Below are positions 35,820 through 44,480 of a DNA stretch of 64,000 nucleotides, piece by piece. The stretch is from positions 1 through 64,000 of the forward strand of contig JAJPEN010000069.1 in assembly GCA_021166835.1 (NCBI GenBank), written 5' to 3'. This DNA is from Burkholderiaceae bacterium (lineage in GTDB: Bacteria > Pseudomonadota > Gammaproteobacteria > Burkholderiales > Burkholderiaceae). Within the stretch, counting starts at the first letter, position 1. Every line of letters starts with the position of its first letter. Made by a program: the position numbers and the translations under genes. Below the pieces are notes generated by a model. The model worked only from the letters and a program-made list of their open reading frames with translations, did not search any database and was not told where the DNA came from.

Positions 35820-37938
35820 GGGACGACTCCGGGGCGCGGGCCTCGACCATCCCATTGTGTCGCAGCAGAGCGTCGATTTCGGGCTCACGTCCCCTGAACG
35901 AACGGAACGAGTCGATGGCCGGTCGGCTGCCGCCCACGGCGAGGATCTCGTCGAGGAAACGGCGTCCGGTGCGCGCCACACCGGCGATCGGATCGGGCTC
36001 CTGCATCGCTTCCTCGAACGCCGCGTAGGCGTCGGCCGACAGCACCTCGGCCCACTTGTAGCTGTAGTAGCCGGCCGAGTAGCCGCCGGCGAAGATGTGC
36101 GAGAAGCTGTTCTGGAAGCGGTTCCAGGCGGGCGGCGCGATGACCGCGACCTCGTCGCGCACCTCGTCGAGCAACTGCTGCACGGTCTGCGCGCCGTCCG
36201 GCTCGTATTCGCTGTGCAGGCGCATGTCGAACAGCGCGAACTCGATCTGGCGCAGCGTCGTCATTCCGCTCTGGAAGTTCTTCGCGGCGAGCATCCGCTC
36301 GAAGAGTTTTTTCGGGATCGGCTGGCCGGTGTCGACGTGCGCGCTCATCGACTCGACGATCTCCCATTCCCAGCAGAAGTTCTCCATGAACTGGCTCGGC
36401 AGTTCCACCGCGTCCCATTCGACGCCGGAGATGCCCGAGACGCCGAGCTCGTCGACGCGCGTGAGCAGGTGATGCAGGCCGTGGCCGAACTCGTGGAAGA
36501 GCGTGGTGACGTCGTCGTGCGTGAGCAGCGCGGGGCGCGTACCGACCGGCGGCTGGAAATTGCAGGTGAGGTAGGCCACCGGCGTCTGCAGCGAAGACCC
36601 GCGACGGCGGCGCGAGCGCGCGTCGTCCATCCAGGCGCCGGGCCGCTTCGACTCGCGCGCGTACAGGTCGGTGTAGAACTGGCCGATCAGTGCGCCGTCG
36701 CGCTCGATGCGGAAGAAGCGGACGTCCGGGTGCCAGGTCGGCGCTTCGTCGGGCGAGATGCGCACCGAGAACAGCCGCTCGACGAGGCGGAACAGTCCGT
36801 CCAGCACGCGCGGCAACTGGAAGTACTGCTTGACCTCGCGATCGGAGAACGCATAGCGCGCTTCCTTGAGCTTCTCGCTGGCCCAGGCGAGGTCCCACGA
36901 CTTGAGGTCGGGCAGCGAGAGGTCGCGTGCGGCGAACTCGCGCAGCTCGTCGAGGTCGCGCTCCGCGAAGGGGCGGGCGCGCGCGGCCAGCTCGCGCAGG
37001 AACTTCTTCACCTCGTCGGGCGACTGCGCCATCTTGGGGACGAGCGACACCTCGGCGAAGTTGCGGTAGCCGAGCAGCTTCGCTTCCTCGGCGCGCAGCG
37101 CGAGCAGCTCGTCGATGATCGGCTCGTTGTCGAGCGCGATCACGCGATCGCCTTCGGGCGCGACGGCGCCTTTCGAGGCGCGCGTCGCATACGCGCGGTA
37201 CATCTCCTCGCGCAGCGGCCGGTCGTGCGCGTACTGCATCACCGGGAAGTACGACGGAAACTGCAGCGTGAACTTCCAGCCGTCGATGCCCGCGCGCTGC
37301 GCGGCCTCGCGCGCGGCTTCGCGCGCGTCGTCGGGCAGGCCATCGAGCTGCGCCTCGTCGGTGACGATCTTCGCGTAGGCGTTGGTCGCATCGAGCACGT
37401 TCTCGGAGAACTTCTGCGCGAGCGTGGCCTGGCGCTGCTGCAGTTCGGCGAAACGCTCGCGCGCCGGAGAGACGAGTTCCGCGCCGCCGAGGCGGAAATC
37501 GCGCAGCGCGTTCTCGACGATGCGCCTGCGCGACGGCGGCAGCGCGGCGAACTCGGGCGACGCGGCGTAGCGCTTGTACTTCTCGAACAGCTCCTGGTTC
37601 TGCCCCAGCTCGGTCCAGAACTCGGTGACCTTCGACAGGTTCGCGTTGTAGGCCTCGCGCAGATCCGGCGTATCGGCGACCGCGTTCAGGTGACCGACCA
37701 TTCCCCAGGCGCGACCAAGGCGCTCGGTGGCGTCGTCCAGCGGCTCGACGAAGGCGTCCCACGACAGCGGCGTGTCGGGCGCCGTGACGTGCTGCAGCGC
37801 CGTTCGGGCCTCGGCGATGAGCCGATCGATGGCGGGCGCGACCTGCGCCGGAGAAAAATCGGCGAAACGCGGAAGTCCGGAGAAATCGAGCAGCGCGTTC
37901 GACGCGGCGTCGGCGCGTCGGGTGTCGGTGTCAGGCAT
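35794..37938 (-). CDS. prlC: Oligopeptidase A (M3 zinc metallopeptidase)
   Basis: Cytosolic peptidase that degrades signal peptides and other short peptides, 714 aa. The zinc site is [11 protein letters not shown] (HExxH variant with F; HEFGH) near residue 480, with the downstream Glu in [20 protein letters not shown]. The M3 C-terminal [20 protein letters not shown] is also present. Its start overlaps the folD stop by 8 nt, giving a folD-prlC operon with the glutaredoxin-like gene following. Confidence 0.95.
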   Translation of the reverse strand: MPDTDTRRADAASNALLDFSGLPRFADFSPAQVAPAIDRLIAEARTALQHVTAPDTPLSWDAFVEPLDDATERLGRAWGMVGHLNAVADTPDLREAYNANLSKVTEFWTELGQNQELFEKYKRYAASPEFAALPPSRRRIVENALRDFRLGGAELVSPARERFAELQQRQATLAQKFSENVLDATNAYAKIVTDEAQLDGLPDDAREAAREAAQRAGIDGWKFTLQFPSYFPVMQYAHDRPLREEMYRAYATRASKGAVAPEGDRVIALDNEPIIDELLALRAEEAKLLGYRNFAEVSLVPKMAQSPDEVKKFLRELAARARPFAERDLDELREFAARDLSLPDLKSWDLAWASEKLKEARYAFSDREVKQYFQLPRVLDGLFRLVERLFSVRISPDEAPTWHPDVRFFRIERDGALIGQFYTDLYARESKRPGAWMDDARSRRRRGSSLQTPVAYLTCNFQPPVGTRPALLTHDDVTTLFHEFGHGLHHLLTRVDELGVSGISGVEWDAVELPSQFMENFCWEWEIVESMSAHVDTGQPIPKKLFERMLAAKNFQSGMTTLRQIEFALFDMRLHSEYEPDGAQTVQQLLDEVRDEVAVIAPPAWNRFQNSFSHIFAGGYSAGYYSYKWAEVLSADAYAAFEEAMQEPDPIAGVARTGRRFLDEILAVGGSRPAIDSFRSFRGREPEIDALLRHNGMVEARAPESSHVRSSQPS

Positions 37939-38794
37939 CGTTGCTTTCCTGCTTGCGCTCGGCGGCCTCGATCGTGTTGACCAGCAGCATCGCGCGCGTC
38001 ATCGGTCCGACGCCGCCGGGCACCGGCGTGATCCACGAGGCGACGCGGCTGGCGCTGTCGAAGTCGACGTCGCCGCACAGCCTGCCGTTCTCGTCGCGGT
38101 TCATGCCGACGTCGATGACGATCGCCCCGGGCTTGATCATGTCGCCGGTGATCATCCGCGCGCGGCCCACCGCGGCGACCAGGATGTCGGCGCGACGCGT
38201 GTGCGCGGCGAGATCGCGCGTCCTGCTGTGGCAGATGGTGACGGTGGCGTCGGCCTGCAAGAGCAGCATCGCCTGCGGCTTGCCGACGATGTTGCTGCGC
38301 CCGACGACGACCGCTTCCGCGCCGCGCAGCTGCGCGCCGGCCTGCGCGAGCAGGCGCATCACGCCGTAGGGCGTGCACGGACGGAAGCCGGGCTGGCCGG
38401 TCATCAGCGCGCCGGCGCTGGCGACGTGAAAGCCGTCGACGTCCTTCGCCGGCGAGATCGTCTCGATGACGGTGAACGGATCGATCTGCGGCGGCAGCGG
38501 CAGCTGCACGAGGATGCCGTCGATGGCGTCGTCTTCGTTCAGCTCGCGGATGCGGGCGAGCAGCGTCGACTGCGTCGTCGATGCCGGCAGGCGGTCGAGC
38601 GTGGAGCGGATACCGGCCTCCTCGCAGTCCTTCACCTTGTTGCGCACGTAGATCGCCGAACCCGGGTCGTCGCCGACCAGGATCACGGCCAGGCCGGGCG
38701 CGCGGCCGGCTGCGGCGAGCTTCGCCGCACGTTGCGCCACGTCGGCGCGGATCGATTTCGCCAGCGCGGCGCCGTCGAGGATTTGTGCGCTCAT
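37931..38794 (-). CDS. folD: Methylene-THF dehydrogenase / methenyl-THF cyclohydrolase
   Basis: Bifunctional folate enzyme that interconverts 5,10-methylene-THF and 10-formyl-THF with NADP, 287 aa. Key parts are [20 protein letters not shown] with the catalytic Lys region, [25 protein letters not shown], and the Rossmann motif [20 protein letters not shown], then [13 protein letters not shown]. It is first in the folD-prlC operon, and lies 149 nt from the tRNA pair, transcribed away from it. Confidence 0.96.
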   Translation of the reverse strand: MSAQILDGAALAKSIRADVAQRAAKLAAAGRAPGLAVILVGDDPGSAIYVRNKVKDCEEAGIRSTLDRLPASTTQSTLLARIRELNEDDAIDGILVQLPLPPQIDPFTVIETISPAKDVDGFHVASAGALMTGQPGFRPCTPYGVMRLLAQAGAQLRGAEAVVVGRSNIVGKPQAMLLLQADATVTICHSRTRDLAAHTRRADILVAAVGRARMITGDMIKPGAIVIDVGMNRDENGRLCGDVDFDSASRVASWITPVPGGVGPMTRAMLLVNTIEAAERKQESNDA

Positions 38795-38901
38795 GTCGGG
38801 AAAGGGATGATCGGAACGAGGGGAGGAAATCGACGACAGGCATTCGCAAGCCGCATGCCGCCGGGGGTGCGATCGAGTCTAGCACGTGCCCCCGCGCCGA
38901 C

Positions 38902-38931
38902 TTGCGCGCTCTCGCGCTCGTGGCATATACT
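38902..38931 (+). promoter_or_regulatory. Sigma-70 promoter for the tRNA pair
   Basis: TTGCGC (38902-38907) and TATACT (38926-38931) are separated by 18 nt and end 12 nt before tRNA-Ala, the expected position of a stable-RNA promoter. Confidence 0.6.
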
Positions 38932-38943
38932 CGCTGGCTCTCT

Positions 38944-39019
<76 letters not shown>

Positions 39020-39027
39020 GACATCCG

Positions 39028-39103
39028 GTCCCGTTCGTCTAGAGGCCTAGGACACGACCCTTTCACGGTCGGTACAGGGGTTCGAATCCCCTACGGGACG
39101 CCA
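39028..39103 (+). tRNA. tRNA-Glu (UUC)
   Basis: Cloverleaf of 76 nt with acceptor GTCCCGT/ACGGGAC and GCCA end. The anticodon arm CGACC-CTTTCAC-GGTCG gives UUC. The T arm is AGGGGTTCGAATCCCCT. It lies 8 nt after tRNA-Ala and is the likely integration target of the element that follows. Confidence 0.96.
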
Positions 39104-39146
39104 AGACTTGATTCGAGAAGGTCCGGAGAACACCGGAAAACGACGC

Positions 39147-39174
39147 AAAGCCCTGAGATATCGGGGCTTTTTTG
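39147..39174 (+). terminator. Rho-independent terminator after the tRNA pair
   Basis: AAAGCCC (39147-39153) pairs with GGGCTTT (39164-39170), and a run of T follows. It lies 44 nt after tRNA-Glu. Confidence 0.75.
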
Positions 39175-39214
39175 TTTTCTGTCGTCCGACATAGTTCGTT
39201 GACGTTCGGGAAAG

Positions 39215-39279
39215 GTGGGGGTACGGTCCGGGGGAACGGCTGTCATGTTCCCCCATTCCCCCGGAGCTTGTTCCCCCAT
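39215..39279 (+). repeat. G-run direct and inverted repeats upstream of the satellite integrase
   Basis: A unit of the form GTGGGGGTACG-GTCC-GGGGGAACG covers 39215-39238; it recurs at 47088-47111 with two mismatches. Inverse copies of GGGGGAAC (as TTCCCCCATTCCCCCGG and GTTCCCCCAT) fill 39248-39279, running into the integrase start codon. These look like arm-type integrase sites. Confidence 0.7.
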
Positions 39280-40507
39280 GCTGACCGACGCGAAGTGCAG
39301 GAATGCGAAATGTCCGACCGACAAGGCGCGCGCGCGTTTGAGCGACGCCGAAGGGCTCTATCTCGAAGTCTCGCCACAGTCCGCGCGGTGGTTCTGGAAG
39401 TACCGATTCGAGGGAAAGGAAAAGCGGCTTGCGCTCGGCGTGTATCCGGCGGTCGGTCTGAGCGAGGCGCGCAAGGCGCGCGACGAGGCGCGAACGACGC
39501 TCAAGACCGGCGCCGATCCAGTTGCCTCGCGGCAGGAATCACGGCGCGAGGAACGTAGGCGCGAGGCCGAGCAGGCGTCGAACACGTTCGAGGCGGTCGC
39601 CCGGCGCTGGTACGAGCACTGGCGCGGCGCACAGACGGAGCGCCACGCCGAGTATGTCCGCCGCCGGCTCGAAGCCGACGTCTTTCCGGCGATCGGTGCG
39701 CGTCCGATCGGCGAAATCACGGCGCGCGAACTCGTCGCGATGGCCGAGAAGATTCAGGAACGCGAGGCGCTCGAACTCGCGCGCCGGTCGATCCAGTATT
39801 GCGGGCAGGTTTTCCGGTGGGCAGTCGCACGCGATATCGTCGAACGCAACCCTGCGGCCGACGTGAAGCCGCGCGACGTGCTCAAGCCGCGCGATCGGCG
39901 GAACTACGCTCGCCTGAGTGCGAAAGAGCTTCCGGAATTGCTCCGGAAGATCGAAGGCTATGCCGGCGCGTATACCCGGCTCGCGATGAAGCTCATGGCG
40001 TTGACGTTCGTTCGCACGGGTGAATTGATCGGCGCGCGGTGGGACGAATTCGAGAATCTCGACGGCGGCGCGGGCCTGTGGCGCATTCCGGCGGCGCGAA
40101 TGAAGATGAAGACCGAGCACCTTGTCCCGCTATCGCGGCAAGCGGTCGACGTGTTGCACAGCCTGTACGAAATCCGCGGGCGGTCGGGCCTTCTGTTCGT
40201 CGGCGAACGCAACCACGAAAAGCCGATGAGCAATAACACGATCCTCAAGGCGCTCGAACGCATGGGGTACAAGCACCGGATGACCGGGCACGGCTTCCGC
40301 GGCGTCGCGTCGACCGAGTTGCACGAATTGGGCTTCCCGCACGAGTGGATCGAGTTGCAATTGGCGCATCAGCAGCGCGACCAAGTCGCGGCGGCGTACA
40401 ACCATGCGGGCTATCTCGCGCAGCGTCGGCAGATGATGCAGGCATGGGCCGATCGGCTCGACGAGTTGCGGCAGGGAGCGAAGGTCGTTCCGATCCGGGC
40501 GGCGTGA
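39278..40507 (+). CDS. int: P4-type tyrosine integrase
   Basis: Site-specific recombinase of 409 aa, apparently intact. ATG 39278 opens the DUF4102 N-terminal domain (MLTDAKCRNAKC, then LYLEVSPQSARWFWKYRFEG and KRLALGVYPAVGLSEARKAR). The catalytic residues are visible: Arg in FVRTGELIGARWDEF, HxxR in MTGHGFRGVASTEL, His in LAHQQRDQVAAAYNH and Tyr in HAGYLAQRRQ or AAYNHAGY. It is next to tRNA-Glu and reads into the element, as usual for integration into a tRNA 3' end. The adjacent GTGGGGG repeats may bind its N-terminal domain. Confidence 0.94.
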   Translation: MLTDAKCRNAKCPTDKARARLSDAEGLYLEVSPQSARWFWKYRFEGKEKRLALGVYPAVGLSEARKARDEARTTLKTGADPVASRQESRREERRREAEQASNTFEAVARRWYEHWRGAQTERHAEYVRRRLEADVFPAIGARPIGEITARELVAMAEKIQEREALELARRSIQYCGQVFRWAVARDIVERNPAADVKPRDVLKPRDRRNYARLSAKELPELLRKIEGYAGAYTRLAMKLMALTFVRTGELIGARWDEFENLDGGAGLWRIPAARMKMKTEHLVPLSRQAVDVLHSLYEIRGRSGLLFVGERNHEKPMSNNTILKALERMGYKHRMTGHGFRGVASTELHELGFPHEWIELQLAHQQRDQVAAAYNHAGYLAQRRQMMQAWADRLDELRQGAKVVPIRAA

Positions 40508-40956
40508 TCGTGGCGACAACGAAACCTCGTCGGCGCCTTGTTCGCATCGAACTTGCGGCGGCGCATTGGCGCGGCGCGTTCGTTACCGTTCGATGGAAAA
40601 GCGCGCCCGACGCCGAGCCGATGGAGCGCTTCGCGATCTTCGTCTTCGATCGGCCGCGCGGCGGCGCCGTATGGGTCGAAGGCGGTTACGCCGATCCGTG
40701 GGGCACGTCGAGCCCGGCAATGCATGAGATCGAGCGCGTGCGCGAAGTCGCGCCGCGTCGCTCGGCGGGACCGGCGTTCGAGGGGGACGGCGGTAACGGC
40801 GCGTGGACGGCGACGATCGAGCCGTATCGCGCCGGTGCGTCGCCCGATTTCGACCGGGCGTTGCGGTGGTTCGATACTGTGTACCTGCCCGAGAAGGGGC
40901 GTACCTGGGCCGAAGAACGCGAGTGGGTTCGCGGCGCAGTGCGCGGGGGCAAATGA
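40504..40956 (+). CDS. Unknown satellite protein
   Basis: 150 aa from GTG 40504, which overlaps the integrase stop (GTGA). No recognised family. The N-terminus is basic (TTKPRRRLVRIELAAAHWRG), followed by a beta-rich region with VTVRWKSAPDAEPMERFAIF and VWVEGGYADPWGTS, and a Trp-rich end. The next gene overlaps its stop in the same manner, so it belongs to the integrase transcript. Function unknown. Confidence 0.65.
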   Translation: MIVATTKPRRRLVRIELAAAHWRGAFVTVRWKSAPDAEPMERFAIFVFDRPRGGAVWVEGGYADPWGTSSPAMHEIERVREVAPRRSAGPAFEGDGGNGAWTATIEPYRAGASPDFDRALRWFDTVYLPEKGRTWAEEREWVRGAVRGGK

Positions 40957-41600
40957 CGATGATGAAACCGTGGCGAAAGGTCTTCCCTGAGAGCGTTCCG
41001 CGCGGGCTACAGCAGTGGCTATGGAATGTCGCGGAAAGCTCGCGTGAACCGAAGGAAACCGGTGCTTCGGGCAGCGGCAAGAATCGCAATCCGTCGGCCG
41101 CTGCGGAGAAGATCGAGAAGAAGGCCGACGAACTGATCAAGATGATCCGCGACTTCTACACGGACCACGCGAATGCTGCGTGCGACGTCGACGTGCGCGG
41201 CTTGGCAGAGGAGTCGTTGCCCGGTCTGGCGATTAACAAGGAAGTTGCCGCAATTGCCTTCGATCGACTGAATCTTTCCGCTGTGCTGGTCGCGCTTCGG
41301 GTTCAGATGCACTACGTTCAGAAGCTCAATCCGCCCAAACAAGGGCGGCCGAGAAAGCTTGTCGCCGGGCGACTCGTTTGGATCGCTGCCGGAGGGTTCG
41401 AGCGCTACGGCTTGCCGGTGGGACGTGCGGGAAAGTACGGGCATCCGCCGAGCGATTTCTCTGCGACGTGCGAAGCGATGTTCAGGATCGCCGGAATCGT
41501 GGGGCCTGATGAATCGGCTCCGAACCTCGACAACCTGATCAGAGAAGTCGAGGAGGATTGGAAGGCGCGCGGTATTTACTCGGCGATGCTCCGCGATTAA
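40953..41600 (+). CDS. Unknown satellite protein
   Basis: 215 aa from ATG 40953, overlapping the previous stop (ATGA). A Lys/Glu-rich helix lies at about 45-70 (EKIEKKADELIKMIRDFYTD). A likely DNA-contacting basic stretch LNPPKQGRPRKLVAGR lies near 130. The C-terminus is VEEDWKARGIYSAM. I recognise no family. Position between integrase and alpA matches where satellites keep regulatory or interference genes, but this is inference. Confidence 0.65.
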   Translation: MTMMKPWRKVFPESVPRGLQQWLWNVAESSREPKETGASGSGKNRNPSAAAEKIEKKADELIKMIRDFYTDHANAACDVDVRGLAEESLPGLAINKEVAAIAFDRLNLSAVLVALRVQMHYVQKLNPPKQGRPRKLVAGRLVWIAAGGFERYGLPVGRAGKYGHPPSDFSATCEAMFRIAGIVGPDESAPNLDNLIREVEEDWKARGIYSAMLRD

Positions 41601-41669
41601 GTACCGCAGGCGCGTCATCGGTTCAGCTTCAATTCGCAGCGTGTCAACGCTGCCCGAGGGGGGCCGAAC

Positions 41670-41885
41670 GTGTCGAACCGTACCGCTCAAGCACCGACCG
41701 AATTTCCCGATTCCATTCGCCGACTTCCCGCAACGCTCGCGATCGTCGGCCTGAGCCGGAGCACGTGGCTCGATCTCGTGCGCAGGAAGGAGGCGCCGGC
41801 GCCGATTCGGCTGTCGCTCAAGGCGGTAGGCTGGCGCGAATCGGAACTTCGCAATTGGCTCGATAACCGCCCGTCCGCGCGCTGA
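41670..41885 (+). CDS. AlpA-family transcriptional regulator
   Basis: Short helix-turn-helix protein, 71 aa, GTG start after a GAGGGGGG ribosome site. The signature is IRRLPATLAIVGLSRSTWLD followed by PAPIRLSLKAVGWRESELRN and WLDNR. In P4-like satellites and PICIs, AlpA activates the excision/replication module. It precedes the zinc-finger and helicase genes by 9 nt, fitting that role. Confidence 0.88.
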   Translation: MSNRTAQAPTEFPDSIRRLPATLAIVGLSRSTWLDLVRRKEAPAPIRLSLKAVGWRESELRNWLDNRPSAR

Positions 41886-41894
41886 GTCGCCGTT

Positions 41895-42365
41895 GTGTCG
41901 ATCGAAATGCTGCTTTCGCGGCTCGATCGCGTGCGCCGCGTCGGGCAAGGGAAATGGATCGCCCGGTGCCCGGTGCACGACGATCGCAGCCCGTCGCTGA
42001 CGATCAGCGAAACCGCGGACGGGAAAATTTTGGTGCATGACTTCGGCGCCGGTTGCCCCGCTGCCGAGATACTCGACGCCGTCGGACTCGATTTCGCCGC
42101 GCTGTTTCCCGAGCGCGACCCGGACGACGTCGGCCGGATGAAGGGGTGGCGCTCGGCCGGCGTGCGTGACTCACGCCAGCGAATCGAATCGATCCCGCCG
42201 CGTGTCGCGCTCGTTGCGATCCATGCCGACGCCGTCGAGGCGGCCGTGATTGCCTCCGACTTAGCCGACGGCCGATGCACCGCCGAATCTGTGCGCGTGA
42301 AGCTTTGGACGATCGCCGGGCGCATCGCTTCGGCGGCTTCGATGACCGAGGTTCGCCGTGGCTGA
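41895..42365 (+). CDS. Primase-type CHC2 zinc-finger protein, no catalytic domain
   Basis: 156 aa, GTG 41895. The N-terminal 60 residues resemble the DnaG/P4 zinc finger: KWIARCPVHDDRSPSLTISE (CPxH) and LVHDFGAGCPAAEILDAVGL. The usual downstream TOPRIM or archaeo-eukaryotic primase domain is absent. The C-terminal 90 residues are helical and unrecognised. It overlaps the helicase start by 8 nt, so the two are probably a split replication pair. Confidence 0.75.
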   Translation: MSIEMLLSRLDRVRRVGQGKWIARCPVHDDRSPSLTISETADGKILVHDFGAGCPAAEILDAVGLDFAALFPERDPDDVGRMKGWRSAGVRDSRQRIESIPPRVALVAIHADAVEAAVIASDLADGRCTAESVRVKLWTIAGRIASAASMTEVRRG

Positions 42366-43506
42366 TGCAATTGCACAGGCGCGCGCGGTAGTCGATCGAG
42401 CCGTCCGCGAGCAACGCGAACAGGCGCCGCGGCTGCGATTCCTCAAGGTCGACGAGTTACTGCATCAGCCGGCGCCCGCATGGCGCGTGCTTCGCATCAT
42501 CCCGGCGCGCGGTCTCGTTGTGATCTGGGGGGCTTCGGGCTCGGGCAAGACGTTCGCCGCGCTCGATATCGCAGGCGCGATCGTGCGCGGCTTGCCGTGG
42601 GCCGGGCGCCGTACGCGACGCGGCGTCGTCGCCTACGTCGCGGCCGAAGGGCAATTGCGCGATCGGCTGGATGCATACCTGCAGCACGGCGACCTGTCGC
42701 TCGACGATCTCGGCGGCCTGCGCATCCTCGATTCCGCGATAAACCTGCTCGATCCGTCGGGCGCCGTTCACGCGCTGATCGACGCGCTCCGAGAAGTCGC
42801 CGACGAAGCCGGCGGCGTCGCAGTCGTCATCGTCGACACGTTGAATCGATCAATGCCGGGCGGCGACGAGAACTCGTCTGAGGACATGGGCAACCTGATC
42901 GCCGCGGCGAAGCTGATCGAGCGCGAACTCGGCTGCGCCGTCGTGTTCGTGCATCACAGCGGGAAGGACGAAACGAAGGGTAGCCGCGGGCATTCGTCGC
43001 TCAAGGCCGCGACCGACGCCGAGATCAGCGTCAAGCGCGACGGCGACGTGCGCACGGTAACGGCCGAGAAGGTCCGGGACGGTGCCGACGGCGAGGTGCT
43101 GATGACGTTTCGGCTCGCGTCGGTCGATCTCGGCGCAATGATCGAAGTCGATCCCGAAGCCGACCCCGATGAGCGGCGTACTTCGTGCGTCGTCGAGCCG
43201 ATCAATTCGCCCGTACAGCGTGCGTCGTCGGCGCGGTTCTCCGACACGGACGAGATCGCGCTGCGCGTGCTTCGTGATCTGTGCGCCGACACAGAGGACC
43301 GGACGGAATCGACTTCGCTGCATCCGGCCGGAAAGCCGCGCGTCGCGCTCGACGATTGGCGCGAGCGCTTCCGCAAGGAACGCGGCGTTGCGAAGGACGA
43401 TCGGCAGGCAATGGAATCGAGCAAGAAGGCATTCCAGCGCGCCGTCGACAAACTCAAGAACGCCGGGATTGTCGGCGTTTACGAAGCGCGGACGTGGCTA
43501 TGGTGA
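42358..43506 (+). CDS. RepA-like AAA/RecA-fold replicative helicase
   Basis: 382 aa, GTG 42358. It is a RecA-fold ATPase similar to hexameric RSF1010-RepA helicases. Walker A is IWGASGSGKTFAALDIAGAI (about residue 56), Walker B VVIVDTLNRSMPGGDEN, and the sensor region VFVHHSGKDETKGSRGHSSL. The C-terminal 110 residues contain a likely winged helix (ALDDWRERFRKE). It probably unwinds the element's origin, which by repeat content lies in the 300 bp directly downstream. Confidence 0.87.
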   Translation: MADAIAQARAVVDRAVREQREQAPRLRFLKVDELLHQPAPAWRVLRIIPARGLVVIWGASGSGKTFAALDIAGAIVRGLPWAGRRTRRGVVAYVAAEGQLRDRLDAYLQHGDLSLDDLGGLRILDSAINLLDPSGAVHALIDALREVADEAGGVAVVIVDTLNRSMPGGDENSSEDMGNLIAAAKLIERELGCAVVFVHHSGKDETKGSRGHSSLKAATDAEISVKRDGDVRTVTAEKVRDGADGEVLMTFRLASVDLGAMIEVDPEADPDERRTSCVVEPINSPVQRASSARFSDTDEIALRVLRDLCADTEDRTESTSLHPAGKPRVALDDWRERFRKERGVAKDDRQAMESSKKAFQRAVDKLKNAGIVGVYEARTWLW

Positions 43507-43796
43507 ACGGCTTTCAGCGGGACATTTCCGCTTCCGCTCGGGCTCGCGTGGCGCCGCTGCCCCGCTCGTTCGAGAAAGGGGAGCGGGACAACGACGCAGA
43601 AGCGCGTTCGCTCGTCGGAAAGCAAGCATTGGCGCGCCTTTTCCGTGAAGCGGGACAGCGGGACACAGCGGGACATTTGCGGGACATGTCCCGCCCGGAA
43701 CGGACGCCAACAGCGGGACGGGACGGGACAGCAGCCTATAAGGCTGTCCCGCTGTCCCGCTGCCCCGTCCCGCGATCGCGTCGGAGTGCGTCATGA
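43500..43796 (+). CDS. Possible small protein over the repeat array
   Basis: 98 aa from ATG 43500, overlapping the helicase stop. The N-terminal half (MVNGFQRDISASARARVAPL and ARSLVGKQALARLFREAGQR) could be protein, but the C-terminal half merely translates the GCGGGACA repeats. The start/stop overlaps with both neighbours favour translation; the repeat content argues that DNA function dominates. Confidence 0.4.
   Translation: MVNGFQRDISASARARVAPLPRSFEKGERDNDAEARSLVGKQALARLFREAGQRDTAGHLRDMSRPERTPTAGRDGTAAYKAVPLSRCPVPRSRRSAS
43517..43773. repeat. Iteron-like GCGGGACA array, candidate replication origin
   Basis: Exact GCGGGACA copies begin at 43517, 43583, 43650, 43658, 43668 and 43679. Exact inverse copies (TGTCCCGC) begin at 43687, 43745 and 43753. 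Variants begin at 43713, 43723 and 43766. Copies at 43679 and 43687 form the perfect palindrome GCGGGACATGTCCCGC. The direct and inverse sets face each other across an AT-richer hairpin CAGCCTATAAGGCTG (43732-43746). The array directly follows the helicase gene, as iterons do in replicons with a RepA/P4-like initiator. Confidence 0.8.
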
Positions 43797-44005
43797 CCGA
43801 CGATCGCCGCGCAATCCGTCGCACGTTTCGCGTCGGTCGCTTCACCTGCGAATTGACCATTCCGCTGCTCGGTCCCGGCGTCGTCGCGATGGCGAGCGCC
43901 GAATGGTCGCCGCGCGTGCCCGAGCGCCTGTCGTCGCGCGAACGAGCGATCTACGAGGCGGAATTGGCGCGGGCACTCGCGCAAGCAACCGAGGGTGAGC
44001 CGTGA
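43793..44005 (+). CDS. Small conserved-looking satellite protein
   Basis: 70 aa, ATG 43793 overlapping the previous stop. Sequence begins MTDDRRAIRRTFRVGRFTCE and includes LTIPLLGPGVVAMASAEWSP, a pattern I associate with small hypothetical genes of Burkholderiales prophages and islands; no function is known. Its stop overlaps the next start. Confidence 0.65.
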   Translation: MTDDRRAIRRTFRVGRFTCELTIPLLGPGVVAMASAEWSPRVPERLSSRERAIYEAELARALAQATEGEP

Positions 44006-44334
44006 ACGAAGCGCGACCCGTCTTCGTCGAATTCGTCGCGCCGGTCGAGCAGCCGGTGCCGCCCGACGTCGAAGCGACGTTCGCCGAATGCGTGCGTGTC
44101 GGGCTGTACTCCGAAGCCGATCGCGAAGGGCTGCGCGCCGGGTACCGGGTCGCCCCCGAGGCGATGCGCCGGCTCGTCGCGGACATGGCCGAGCGCATCG
44201 ACCGTTGTTCGCGTTGTCGATATCTACGCGGCGTCGGCGCTTCCGCGCGCTGTCTCGGTCGTGACGTGAACCGCTTGCCGGCGGATCGGGGCGCGCATTG
44301 CAGCGCGTTCGCGCCGGCGGTGCCGCAACGATGA
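44002..44334 (+). CDS. Small Cys-rich satellite protein (possible zinc ribbon)
   Basis: 110 aa from GTG 44002, overlapping the previous stop (GTGA). The C-terminus has a Cys/His cluster, RCSRCRYLRGVGASARCLGR, then HCSAFAP, which could bind zinc. The rest is acidic and helical. Function unknown; part of the small-gene run after the origin-like repeats. Confidence 0.6.
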   Translation: MNEARPVFVEFVAPVEQPVPPDVEATFAECVRVGLYSEADREGLRAGYRVAPEAMRRLVADMAERIDRCSRCRYLRGVGASARCLGRDVNRLPADRGAHCSAFAPAVPQR

Positions 44335-44459
44335 ACGTGGCCGCCACAAAATCGGGCCTACAGCGCGCGATCGGGCGTGCGTGGCTACCGACCTATTCCC
44401 CGATGCCGAAGAACGCGCCTGCGTCGATCTGGTGCGTCCGGGCGTCGATTCTTCTGTAG
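44331..44459 (+). CDS. Possible 42-aa protein
   Basis: ATG 44331 overlaps the previous stop (ATGA), and the frame ends at 44459, 21 nt before the next gene. The peptide begins MNVAATKSGLQRAIGRAWLP. Only the overlap and spacing support it. Confidence 0.35.
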   Translation: MNVAATKSGLQRAIGRAWLPTYSPMPKNAPASIWCVRASILL

Positions 44460-44480
44460 TGAAACCGGAGCAACGAGAGA

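Noticed and set aside
35623..37980. 785-codon plus-strand open frame opposite prlC
   Set aside because: Antisense shadow of a conserved M3 peptidase; no family features.
43500..43800. CRISPR array
   Set aside because: The repeats are 8 bp, irregularly spaced and in both orientations; there are no uniform spacers and no cas genes in the window.
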